A stretch of DNA of 46,495 nucleotides, from the NCBI RefSeq assembly GCF_029893085.1, contig NZ_JARXWI010000021.1, forward strand, positions 1 through 46,495, read 5' to 3'. This DNA is from Parabacteroides sp. PFB2-10 (GTDB lineage: Bacteria > Bacteroidota > Bacteroidia > Bacteroidales > Tannerellaceae). The translations under genes and the position numbers were made by a program. The notes below the pieces were generated by a model. That model had not been told where the DNA came from. It made no database searches and was given only the letters and a program-made list of their open reading frames with translations. Shown here in pieces: positions 26,432 to 34,230 of this stretch; position 1 is the stretch's first letter; the number at the start of each line of letters is the position of its first letter.

Positions 26432-27189
26432 GAACACTGATTATTGAAGATGAAAAGGCGGCGGTAAACAACCTGAAAGCCTTGTTAAGCGATGTGGCTC
26501 CTCAGTGCCATATCGTGGGCACCACCGATTCGATCGTTGAAAGTATAAAATGGCTACAGGCGAACCCTATGCCGGAGCTTATTTTTATGGACATTCACCT
26601 GGCTGATGGTTCCGCTTTCGAGATATTTGAACATGTCAATATAAGCTGTCCAATCATCTTTACTACCGCTTACGACGAATATGCGCTCCGTGCTTTCAAG
26701 GTAAACAGCATCGACTATCTATTAAAACCCATTGGCGAGAAAGAGATGATGCGCGCCTTTGATAAATTACGCGTACTCACAGAAACTAACCCACCGGAGA
26801 GTCACTCGTTATCGGAACTGATCCAATCGATGAACCGGCAAAAGCAATACAAAAACTACTTTCTTATCCCCAATAAAGGAAGTAAACTCCTGCCACTGTC
26901 GACCGCTTCTATCGCCTGCTTCTATATCGACAACGGAGTGGTGAAGGCGCTTACCCAAAAGAACGACTCATTCATTATCCCCCATACCCTCGAAGACTTG
27001 ACAGACAGCCTGGATCCTGACCATTTTTTCCGTGCCAACCGGCAATATATTATCGCCAAAGAGGCGGTGAAAGATATGGATTACTGGTTCAATGGACGCC
27101 TGGCGATCAACCTTATCGTACCCACAAAAGATAAAATCCTGGTGACCAAATCGCGGGTAAGCGAGTTTAAGGAGTGGTTCGGCAGGTAA
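26428..27189 (+). CDS. LytTR-family response regulator
   Basis: A 253-residue DNA-binding regulator, partner of the kinase gene it overlaps (ATGA, 26428-26431). The receiver has D55 in LIFMDIHLADG and K100 in SIDYLLKPIG, with the acidic pair in IIEDEK near the start. The C-terminal LytTR domain (about 150-253) shows FLIPNKGSKLLPL, IACFYIDNGVVKA and FFRANRQYIIAKEAV, which are standard family blocks. An upstream in-frame ATG at 26392 would lie inside the kinase gene and is not needed. LytTR proteins bind paired direct repeats two helical turns apart; such a pair is present at 19958-19988 upstream of the efflux operon. Confidence 0.95.
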   Translation: MRTLIIEDEKAAVNNLKALLSDVAPQCHIVGTTDSIVESIKWLQANPMPELIFMDIHLADGSAFEIFEHVNISCPIIFTTAYDEYALRAFKVNSIDYLLKPIGEKEMMRAFDKLRVLTETNPPESHSLSELIQSMNRQKQYKNYFLIPNKGSKLLPLSTASIACFYIDNGVVKALTQKNDSFIIPHTLEDLTDSLDPDHFFRANRQYIIAKEAVKDMDYWFNGRLAINLIVPTKDKILVTKSRVSEFKEWFGR

Positions 27190-27204
27190 TCTCAGCCTCA
27201 ATTC

Positions 27205-28011
27205 TTATTCATCCTGAACCCATGAAATCACATAAGGCAGGCTCTCATTCTCCGGAAACTCTCTGAGAATCTCATACTGTCCACCCACGCCCAGTTCCCG
27301 GCAACTAAGTTCAAAGTGACAAAGGGCAATGCCAAGGTCGATAGAATCGAATAAAGGGTAGGGCTTTTTGTAGAAGTGCAAGGCCTGCTCTTCGAGTAAG
27401 ACACGCCATTCCTGCTTATTATTGGCCGAAGGCGCCAGGCGAACCATTTCAAGGGGTTGAGCGAAAACACCAGCCTGGGCAGCGGTCAACGGATGATCGA
27501 AATCTTTCTCAAAGAAAAGCTCCCCAAAAGACTTTCGGGAGTTATGATTCTTATCTGCCCGGACGATGTATTTTTCCAGAAACCGTTTCGCATCAGCCGG
27601 GTAACCGACTGGTGAAACAATCCTTAGTTTTTCATTAGCCTCGAGGCGAACCTGCTTTTTGAAGTCGCCCCGACTGAAAGAACCGCCCAGCCAACAGGTG
27701 CCTAATCCCAGATCCGTACAAAACAAAACAGCCTCTTCAAACATATAAGCCGCCGCCGTTTCGGCAAAAGGCGCTTCTTCGTATATCAACACCAAATAAT
27801 CGCACGCCCCTTTCACCCATCCGTAGGTGCCTAATTTAATGGGTTCCGCTTCGGGATTTGCATGTATCAATTCAATCCTCGTCTTCACGCCAAACGGGGC
27901 TTGCAGCTGATCTATATATTGCCGGATCGAAATAAGATGCTCCTCGCGCAAAGGCTCACCGGTATATGTGCGAACAGAACGCCGCTTCTGAATGGTTTCT
28001 ATAATTTGCAT
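27205..28011 (-). CDS. Nitroreductase-like FMN-dependent oxidoreductase
   Basis: A 268-residue cytoplasmic protein of the nitroreductase superfamily in which two half-units are joined, like the putative nitroreductase (TM1586-type) group. The N terminus IQKRRSVRTYTGEPL is the phosphate-binding block for FMN. GTCWLGGSFSRGDFKK and IVSPVGYPA are central family motifs, and MVRLAPSANNKQEWRV in the second half repeats the FMN-contact pattern. It converges on the LytTR gene with only 15 bp between them. A -7 box at 28087-28094 gives it its own transcript. The substrate is unknown; such proteins may act in flavin or redox stress metabolism. Confidence 0.85.
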   Translation of the reverse strand: MQIIETIQKRRSVRTYTGEPLREEHLISIRQYIDQLQAPFGVKTRIELIHANPEAEPIKLGTYGWVKGACDYLVLIYEEAPFAETAAAYMFEEAVLFCTDLGLGTCWLGGSFSRGDFKKQVRLEANEKLRIVSPVGYPADAKRFLEKYIVRADKNHNSRKSFGELFFEKDFDHPLTAAQAGVFAQPLEMVRLAPSANNKQEWRVLLEEQALHFYKKPYPLFDSIDLGIALCHFELSCRELGVGGQYEILREFPENESLPYVISWVQDE

Positions 28012-28086
28012 ATTTTACCTGTTGCGACTGCCGGCATTCCCCAACTCTGAAAGCACATACCGCAGCCATTGTTTGATTTTCAGAAC

Positions 28087-28094
28087 CAAAGATA
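28087..28094 (-). promoter_or_regulatory. Probable -7 box of the nitroreductase-like gene
   Basis: Reads TATCTTTG on the minus strand, an exact TAnnTTTG match in the 124-bp gap between the HU-like stop and the nitroreductase start. It would give a leader of about 70 nt. No -33 TTTG at the standard spacing. Confidence 0.4.
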
Positions 28095-28135
28095 AGAATA
28101 AAAAAAGGAAAATAGAGCGTACGCAAATTATACTA

Positions 28136-28717
28136 TTACGCCAATACATACACCTTATGCGACCTAATACCTGAAGCCACAATCACCCCCTCTTCCACAA
28201 AACCCTTTATGTCCTTTCGAGCCTGGTGTCGGGAGCAATCATTCAATAACGCATAGCGGGAGAGGTTGACGAATCCATATTTCTCTAAGTAGCTTATCAT
28301 CTGATCTTTGCGCTTTATGAGGGATGTTTGCACAGGAGATTGTTCGATCTGTTCCAACTCGGCCTCTTCCACCTTTTCTTTCAGATACTTAACCGGTCGG
28401 AAATTCACTCCGTTCGCCTCTACCCGCACAATTCCCTCGGAAGCTTTATCCGCCATCGAGCAATGCAATGACAAAGAGAATGTTCCGATATCTTCCAATT
28501 CAAAATTATATCCGTCGACCAATGACTTAGCCATATATTTAGCGACAGCATCCAATACGGCCTTGATCTGCGCGGAGTTGACACCTAAATCGCGCAACTC
28601 GTCGCAAATATTCTGTAAACGGATGGTTCCTTTCGATTGTACACGTGCCTGCGGGCGGCTTGTTTCCGACTGTTCCCCGGGAAGAGGAATCTCATAAAGA
28701 CTAAACTTTACTTTCAT
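28136..28717 (-). CDS. HU/IHF-like DNA-binding protein with C-terminal winged-helix-like extension
   Basis: A 193-residue protein of the Bacteroidetes HU-like group. The N-terminal part (about 1-115) starts MKVKFSLYEIPLPGEQ, followed by TIRLQNICDELRDLG and FELEDIGTFSLSLHC, which match the helices and strand of the HU fold, and ends with a basic-aromatic strand VNFRPVKYLKEKV. A linker (EEAELEQIEQSPVQ) leads to about 55 residues (DQMISYLEKYGFVNLSRYAL, then HQARKDIKGFVEEGVIVASG) that look like a winged helix. The role may be nucleoid architecture or local regulation. Its upstream leader (28718-28851) contains a large palindrome, described separately, which may control its expression. Confidence 0.8.
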   Translation of the reverse strand: MKVKFSLYEIPLPGEQSETSRPQARVQSKGTIRLQNICDELRDLGVNSAQIKAVLDAVAKYMAKSLVDGYNFELEDIGTFSLSLHCSMADKASEGIVRVEANGVNFRPVKYLKEKVEEAELEQIEQSPVQTSLIKRKDQMISYLEKYGFVNLSRYALLNDCSRHQARKDIKGFVEEGVIVASGIRSHKVYVLA

Positions 28718-28751
28718 AGTTAATTGTTTTGAATGTTAAACTGTACGGATT

Positions 28752-28849
28752 ATTCTATCGTCCATGCGCCTCGACAGTACTGTCCATGCCCTTCGACAGT
28801 TCTGTCCATGCGCTTCGACAGTACTGTCGAGGCGCATGGACGATAGAAT
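28752..28849 (-). repeat. 98-bp palindrome with 33-bp perfect arms in the leader of the HU-like gene
   Basis: Arms 28752-28784 and 28817-28849 are exact reverse complements and enclose 32 bp. The element is also built from three copies of a unit of about 22 bp: TCGACAGTACTGTC, TCGACAGTTCTGTC and TCGACAGTACTGTC, spaced by CATGCCCT and CATGCGCT. Two of these cores, GACAGTACTGTC, are themselves palindromes. A -7 box at 28858-28865 predicts transcription starting at about 28851, so nearly the whole leader RNA should fold into one long hairpin. Confidence 0.85.
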
Positions 28850-28857
28850 TTCCGCTA

Positions 28858-28865
28858 CAAATATA
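28858..28865 (-). promoter_or_regulatory. Probable -7 box of the HU-like gene
   Basis: Reads TATATTTG on the minus strand, an exact TAnnTTTG match. The predicted start is near 28851, just outside the palindrome, giving a leader of about 134 nt. A well-placed -33 TTTG is not seen. Confidence 0.5.
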
Positions 28866-28992
28866 AAATATATATGCACAAAAAAAATGGCTTTTTAGCA
28901 AAACTCGAAAAAAAGTGAAGCATAAATAGTTGAGATTCCATATCTGTTTTCAAAACAAAACGTAATGTTTACTTTACATTTTGTCAATTTAC

Positions 28993-29024
28993 TTTGTTTA
29001 ATTGTAAAATACACTTTACATTTG
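28993..29024 (+). promoter_or_regulatory. Consensus Bacteroidetes promoter of the membrane protein/XRE operon, with overlapping repeats
   Basis: TTTG at 28993-28996 and TACATTTG at 29017-29024 are separated by 20 bp, a full consensus match; transcription should start near 29031. The inverted repeat GTAAAATACACTTTAC (29005-29020) overlaps the -7 box, and ACTTTACATTT occurs at 28971-28981 and 29013-29023. These repeats are a likely operator, perhaps for the XRE protein of the operon. Confidence 0.75.
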
Positions 29025-29060
29025 CAATCTCATTTATTTACACCTTAAAACGACTTGCAT

Positions 29061-29558
29061 ATGAAAGCGAACTTATTATTTCCGAATAAATTCAAGCTGA
29101 TCGGCTGGATTTTGTTAGTACCTGCAGCTTTGCTGGGCTATTTTGTGATCTTCCATGACTTTGAGTTTTCTTTTCTGGACATTTCGGTATTAAGTCTGTT
29201 TCCAGGGAAATTCAACGCAACACCGGGAATTCCTTCGGCAGAAACGTCGGTATTCTGGGCGATAACAAAAAACAATCTCACTAACGAAATAGTGGGCATA
29301 TTGTTTATTGTAGCCGCTTTGTTTGTGGCATTTGCTAAAGAGAAACATGAAGATGAATACATCGCGAAGATAAGACTTGACTCTTTATTATGGGCGACCT
29401 ATGCCACTTACGGAATTCTACTATTTAGCCTGTTGTTCATCTACGACTTCTCTTTTCTCTATGTCATGGTGATAAATATGTTCACTCTGCTGATCGTCTT
29501 TATTTTCCGGTTTAATTACCTCCTTTTAAAAATCAAACGACAAAACAATGAAAAATAA
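29061..29558 (+). CDS. Small polytopic membrane protein paired with an XRE regulator
   Basis: A 165-residue protein from the ATG at 29061; a TTG two codons upstream is less likely. About four membrane segments are seen: LIGWILLVPAALLGYFVIF, EIVGILFIVAALFVAF, LLWATYATYGILLFSLLFIY and VMVINMFTLLIVFIF. A loop of about 50 residues lies between the first two and a basic tail (KIKRQNNEK) ends the protein. I do not recognise a named family. Its last 11 bp overlap the start of the XRE regulator, so the two are translationally coupled. Small membrane protein/XRE pairs of this layout are frequent in bacteria, but the function of this one is unknown. Confidence 0.85.
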   Translation: MKANLLFPNKFKLIGWILLVPAALLGYFVIFHDFEFSFLDISVLSLFPGKFNATPGIPSAETSVFWAITKNNLTNEIVGILFIVAALFVAFAKEKHEDEYIAKIRLDSLLWATYATYGILLFSLLFIYDFSFLYVMVINMFTLLIVFIFRFNYLLLKIKRQNNEK

Positions 29559-29748
29559 CCTGAAAGTAGAACGTGCCATTAACAACCTGACACAGGAAGA
29601 ACTGGCCAAAGCAATAGGCGTCAGCCGGCAAACAATCAATGCCATCGAAGCCAACAAGTATGTACCTTCCACCCTACTCGCCCTTAAGATCGCCCGTATC
29701 TGCAAGAAACCGGTCGAAGAAATATTTATATTGGAGGAAACAGATTAA
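29548..29748 (+). CDS. XRE-family transcriptional regulator (single HTH)
   Basis: A 66-residue Cro/CI-type repressor consisting almost only of the HTH: LTQEELAKAIGVSRQTINAI (14-33) and EANKYVPSTLLALKIARICK, ending with the PVEEIFILEE block typical of YozG-type small regulators. It overlaps the membrane-protein gene by 11 bp. Autoregulation through the repeats around 28971-29024 is plausible, because the inverted repeat sits on the -7 box. The gap from 29749 to the next gene holds only the promoter of the downstream operon. Confidence 0.93.
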   Translation: MKNNLKVERAINNLTQEELAKAIGVSRQTINAIEANKYVPSTLLALKIARICKKPVEEIFILEETD

Positions 29749-29936
29749 CCTGCTATTACGAATATGAAACAATAATTTCCGGACAGACTGATTCCGTGGA
29801 TTGAAATCATAGTTAAAAAATGTAAGTTATTTTATCTATTTTGTTCGATATATAAGCGATAATTGTATAATTGCACACGATTTGTAAGACAAAACACCGA
29901 ATCATTTAGAAAATATTTCTTAAATCCCTTGATTCT

Positions 29937-29968
29937 CTTGCAACAACTACAATATCGCCTTATATTTG
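29937..29968 (+). promoter_or_regulatory. Promoter of the seven-gene ABC/RND operon
   Basis: CTTG (29937-29940) and TATATTTG (29961-29968) are separated by 20 bp, a near-consensus -33 and an exact -7 box. Transcription should start near 29975, about 33 nt before the first gene. No other promoter of this quality is seen before 45485, which fits a single long transcript. Confidence 0.7.
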
Positions 29969-30007
29969 CCGTTCTGAATGTAATCTAATGACTACTACAT
30001 TGCGCAG

Positions 30008-30901
30008 ATGAGCATATCTATAAAAGGGTTGAACAAAGTCTATCCGAACGGCAATCATGCATTGAAAGATATAAACCTGGAAATACCAACCGGCATGTTT
30101 GGTTTATTGGGGCCTAACGGAGCCGGGAAATCTACGTTGATGCGTATCCTTGTTGCCCTGATGGAACCCAGTTCAGGGGAAGTCAATATTTTCGGGCATG
30201 ATCTGTTGAAAGAGCGCCAGGAGATTCGTAGCCTGTTGGGATACCTGCCACAGGATTTCCGTTTCTTCGCCAAGTATAAAACCTATGAATTTCTGGACTA
30301 TGCCGCCCGCCTTTCGGGTATGAACAATCGCCGCAAACGCAAGGAGGCGGTCGATGCTATGCTGGAAAGCGTTGGTTTGTTTGATGTGCGCGAGCGTTAT
30401 GCCAACAAACTGTCCGGGGGGATGAAACGTCGCTTGGGTATCGCGCAGGCGCTGATCCATAATCCCAAAGTTATTATTGTGGATGAGCCTACCACCGGAT
30501 TGGATCCGGAGGAGCGTATCCGTTTTCGCAATCTATTGACGGCCGTCAGCGAACAGGATGTAACGATCATCCTTTCGACCCATATCGTAGGGGATATCTC
30601 GAGTAGTTGTAAATGTATGGCTTTGATGAACAAAGGAGAGGTGGCTTATTACGGTTCTCCGGAAGATATGCTCAAACAGGCTGAGGGCAAGGTATGGCGC
30701 ATCCAGATCAATGGCGACCAGCTGCACGATGTAGACAAAAAATATCCGGTTATCTCCACCATTCCATCCGGTACGGGCTGGGAGGTACAGGTCGTGGCCG
30801 ATGAGATCAAAGGCTATGATGCCGAACCCTTTCCTCCCAACCTGGAGCACGCCTATGTTTATTATATGGAAAGTAAATTAAACCGGTGGACGAATGACTA
30901 A
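30008..30901 (+). CDS. ABC transporter ATP-binding protein (ABC-2 type exporter NBD)
   Basis: A 297-residue cytoplasmic ATPase that should drive the permease encoded next to it. Walker A is GPNGAGKST (35-43), the Q-loop lies in YLPQDFRFF (79-87), the signature LSGGM is at 135-139, Walker B ends with D159-E160 in VIIVDEPTTGLDP, and the switch histidine is H192 in LSTHIV. The C-terminal 70 residues form an extension that ends LEHAYVYYMESK, common in ABC-2 exporters. It overlaps the permease gene by 8 bp. Its catalytic core is clearly related to the ABC domain at the end of the fusion protein at 39917-44623 (both have TGMFGLLGPNGAGKSTLMRI), so the operon carries two related NBDs. Confidence 0.95.
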   Translation: MSISIKGLNKVYPNGNHALKDINLEIPTGMFGLLGPNGAGKSTLMRILVALMEPSSGEVNIFGHDLLKERQEIRSLLGYLPQDFRFFAKYKTYEFLDYAARLSGMNNRRKRKEAVDAMLESVGLFDVRERYANKLSGGMKRRLGIAQALIHNPKVIIVDEPTTGLDPEERIRFRNLLTAVSEQDVTIILSTHIVGDISSSCKCMALMNKGEVAYYGSPEDMLKQAEGKVWRIQINGDQLHDVDKKYPVISTIPSGTGWEVQVVADEIKGYDAEPFPPNLEHAYVYYMESKLNRWTND

Positions 30902-33900
30902 TTTCATACATAACATAGGATCCGTATCGAAATATGAAAGCAAACTGCTGCTTAGGAGTTGGTTTTTTAAGATATTTACCATACTGGTACTCTTCATTCT
31001 TACCATCTGGAACCTGGCGATCTTTGTCTTTCCCGATGGTGGAGGAGTATGGGCGATAACAGCCATTCCTTCCAATATTCCCTACCTGAACCTGCTTATG
31101 CTCAATATGGGTCAGGCGGTGATCGCCATCTTCCTGGCGTCCGACTTCCTGAAAAGGGATAAAAAACTCGACACATCGGAAGTCTTCTATGTACGCCCGC
31201 TCAGTAATGCGGAATATGTGATCGGCAAGATTTGGGGCAACCTGCGGGTATTCCTAGTTCTCAACCTCATTGTCATGGGCTTGGCTCTGTTCTTTTCTTT
31301 TATCGGAGGGGTAACAACGGATTGGGAAAGCTATCTCATTTACTTCTTTTTCATAAGCATACCTACCTTAATTTATATTATAGGCCTGTCGATCTTTCTG
31401 ATGTTATTATTGGGAAATCAGGCATTGACCTTTATCCTGCTTCTGGGATATGTAGGACTGTCTCTTTTTTATATAAATGATAAATTCTATTACCTCTTTG
31501 ATTACATGGCTTTCTACCTGCCACTCATGAAATCATCGATTGTAGGATTTACCAACCTGGATGCCATTCTCACGCATCGTTCGATCTATTTGTTTGCCGG
31601 CTTGGGATTCATCTGCATTACTATCTCCCAGTTCCGCCGGTTGCCAAACTCCTCCCGGAGTCATTATCCCTGGTTGATTCTGGCTGCGCTATTGTTAGGA
31701 GGCACAGGCTATTCCGGCTACAAGCATGTACAAAACATACTGGATCAAAATGATATCCGGAAAGTCTATGTAGAGATTAACAACCAATATGTAAACAGCC
31801 CCAAGATGGTGGTCGACGAATACCAGATCGATGTAGAGCAACATCCACAGACTATCTCCTCGTCGGTCACTATGCAGGCCATGGCATTGGAAGAATCATC
31901 GGTGTTTGCTTTCTGCTTGAATCCGGGACTTCAGGTCAAAGAAATCCGCGCCCTTGACCAATCGCTTTCCTATGAACGCGAAGAGCAGATCTTATTGATA
32001 GACTTCGGACGCAAACTATCAGCAGGAGAAAAAGTATCTTTACAGATCACCTACGAAGGAACGGTAGAGAATTCTTTCTGTTATCTCGACATACCGGAAG
32101 AGGATATGCAAAAAGAAAATCGCACATTTCTATTCAGTGCCGACAAAAAATATACTTTCCAGACACCTACTTACCTATTGTTTACTCCGGAATCGTACTG
32201 GTATCCCCGTCCAGGCACAGCGTACAGCGATCAGGATCCCAACTGGCAACAAAGCTATTTCAGCCGTTTCCAATTGCGTGTAAAACCCTTACCCGGTCTC
32301 ACGCCTATCTCTCAGGGTGCGGGAGTAGCCGAAGAAGACGGCAGTTTCACCTTCCAACCCGAATACCCTGTGCAGGCAATCACTTTGCTTGCCGGACGTT
32401 ATGAGCAGAAAAGTGTGGTGGCTTCCGACAGCATCGAATACAGTGTCTGGCATTTGGAAAAACAGGACTATTTCGTAGCCGTATTCGATTCTATCCGTGA
32501 TACGATTCCACATTTATTGGTCGATTTCAAAGAAAACATGGAGCGGCAATACAAATTGCAATATCCCTTCTCGCGTTTCTCACTGATTGAAGTGCCGGCT
32601 CAATTCTCTACCTACCCGCATGCCTGGTCGGAAGCGCAGGAAACTATTCATCCGGAAATGATCCTGATGGTAGAAAAGAACTGGAAAAATGATAGTTTTG
32701 ATTTCAAAAAACGGGTAGATCTCCAGAAACAAATGGCCAAAAGACGTGGTCAGGAGATCAACGACGAAGAGGCACAAATACGCACAGTGAACAATGTATT
32801 TTATTCATTTTCACGGGCAGAAGGCACTTATAGCTACCAATCCAGTGGACGAGGCGAAATGAATATTACTTCGGAGGCCAATCCCTATTTCCTCTTTCCT
32901 TTGTTATATAATTTCCGGTATAATATTTACTCGCCGGAATGGCCGGTTGCCAACCGCCTGGTGGAGCTTTATCTGCAGAACAAGACCGACAATTCGGGAT
33001 GGGAGCGTGAGGTGAATGGTATCAGCAACAATGAGAAGGCCAATCTATTGATGGAAAAACTCTCGTTTCGCGAACTGCTTGCCGACAAAGAACACCGCGA
33101 CCTGATGAGTAGTATAATCGGTTTGAAGAGTAACAGATTGTTTGCTCCGGCAGAAATCAACATCGGTATAGCCACATTCCGTGACTCAGTCTATGCTTTC
33201 CTCGATCGGAACATGTTCAAGAACATTCAGTTTGAATCCATGCTCGATACGCTGGAACAAATAAGCGGTGCTTCCATGAGGCCACACATAGCAACATGGG
33301 ACAAACCGACTGCGCTTCCTGTCTTTACGATTGTTCCGGCTGATATAGCCAAGTATTCCCACCGCGGTGAGGATGCCTTCGTAATGAGTATACTTGTTAG
33401 CAACAACTCCGACCAGGAAGGAATTATTCATCTCGACATACTAGACAACAGCCGGATGGTGGAGAACCGGGATCCACGGACTAGCCGGAAAATATGGCTT
33501 GCCCCCCAACAGACCAAAGAGTTGGTATCGGTTTGGGAAGATGCGCCCCGAAATGTAACAATCCATACAATGATATCCGGAAATCTGCCGAACAGCATGA
33601 CGCAACCGATCAACAACATTCGTCAGGAGCGAGGAGTGTCAATGGCACAGGAGGGCGACTATATCCTGGAGGGAGGCATTCCCGAAGTATGGGGTGAAGT
33701 GATTGTCGACAACGAAGACAGTACGTTGTTTGTGCTCTCTGAACCGGAAAGAGTGGGTCTGTTGACTAAACTGCTCGATGAAACGGAGGAGACTTCATTC
33801 AAATATGCAGGCGTATCCTGGTGGCGTCCGCCTTATCAATGGACACCTACAACGAATGCAGGCTACTATGGCAAGTATATCCGCTCGGCTTACATCATAA

Positions 33901-34211
33901 AAAGCGGTAATGGCAACCAAACAGCCACATGGAAAGTGCCGGTTCCGTCGGAAGGGCATTACGAGCTTTATTATTATGTATACAGAGATGAAGATATACG
34001 ACGTGGTCGTGGTGGAGACGGGGAATATCACTTTAAGATTGATTACGACGGAGAGTTGGAAGATGCCTACCTCAACCTACGGCGTGCTAACGACGGATGG
34101 GAGCAGCTCGGGGTCTATTACATTGCTTCCGATACGTTGAAAGTGACATTGACTAATGAGAGCCGCTTGCGTAATGTGTCGGCGGATGCAGTAAAAATTG
34201 TAAAACGATAA
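30894..34211 (+). CDS. ABC-2 type permease with large M1-peptidase-like periplasmic region and golvesin-like C terminus
   Basis: A 1105-residue protein. About seven membrane segments occupy residues 22-280 (for example IFTILVLFILTIWNLAIFVF and FLVLNLIVMGLALFFSFIG) and form an ABC-2 type permease domain. A large soluble part follows. Residues about 290-830 resemble the non-catalytic-looking M1 aminopeptidase modules attached to some Bacteroidetes ABC permeases (beta-rich start, then FSLIEVPAQFSTYPHAWSEA); the HExxH zinc motif is absent. The last 130 residues (WKVPVPSEGHYELYYYVYRD; WEQLGVYYIASDTLKVTLTN) look like a golvesin/Xly-type beta domain. It probably reaches the substrate in the periplasm. 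The gene overlaps its ATPase by 8 bp and lies 19 bp before the TolC-type gene. The M1 and golvesin assignments are by pattern only. Confidence 0.8.
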   Translation: MTNFIHNIGSVSKYESKLLLRSWFFKIFTILVLFILTIWNLAIFVFPDGGGVWAITAIPSNIPYLNLLMLNMGQAVIAIFLASDFLKRDKKLDTSEVFYVRPLSNAEYVIGKIWGNLRVFLVLNLIVMGLALFFSFIGGVTTDWESYLIYFFFISIPTLIYIIGLSIFLMLLLGNQALTFILLLGYVGLSLFYINDKFYYLFDYMAFYLPLMKSSIVGFTNLDAILTHRSIYLFAGLGFICITISQFRRLPNSSRSHYPWLILAALLLGGTGYSGYKHVQNILDQNDIRKVYVEINNQYVNSPKMVVDEYQIDVEQHPQTISSSVTMQAMALEESSVFAFCLNPGLQVKEIRALDQSLSYEREEQILLIDFGRKLSAGEKVSLQITYEGTVENSFCYLDIPEEDMQKENRTFLFSADKKYTFQTPTYLLFTPESYWYPRPGTAYSDQDPNWQQSYFSRFQLRVKPLPGLTPISQGAGVAEEDGSFTFQPEYPVQAITLLAGRYEQKSVVASDSIEYSVWHLEKQDYFVAVFDSIRDTIPHLLVDFKENMERQYKLQYPFSRFSLIEVPAQFSTYPHAWSEAQETIHPEMILMVEKNWKNDSFDFKKRVDLQKQMAKRRGQEINDEEAQIRTVNNVFYSFSRAEGTYSYQSSGRGEMNITSEANPYFLFPLLYNFRYNIYSPEWPVANRLVELYLQNKTDNSGWEREVNGISNNEKANLLMEKLSFRELLADKEHRDLMSSIIGLKSNRLFAPAEINIGIATFRDSVYAFLDRNMFKNIQFESMLDTLEQISGASMRPHIATWDKPTALPVFTIVPADIAKYSHRGEDAFVMSILVSNNSDQEGIIHLDILDNSRMVENRDPRTSRKIWLAPQQTKELVSVWEDAPRNVTIHTMISGNLPNSMTQPINNIRQERGVSMAQEGDYILEGGIPEVWGEVIVDNEDSTLFVLSEPERVGLLTKLLDETEETSFKYAGVSWWRPPYQWTPTTNAGYYGKYIRSAYIIKSGNGNQTATWKVPVPSEGHYELYYYVYRDEDIRRGRGGDGEYHFKIDYDGELEDAYLNLRRANDGWEQLGVYYIASDTLKVTLTNESRLRNVSADAVKIVKR

Positions 34212-34230
34212 TTAAATAACTGATTCTATT

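Noticed and set aside
28752-28849. CRISPR-like array of short repeats
   Set aside because: The units of about 22 bp are contiguous and similar, with only 8-bp variable joins and overall dyad symmetry. There are no spacers and no cas genes.
32500-32800. Active M1 zinc peptidase in the 30894 permease
   Set aside because: No HExxH motif is found in the soluble region, so catalytic activity was not claimed.
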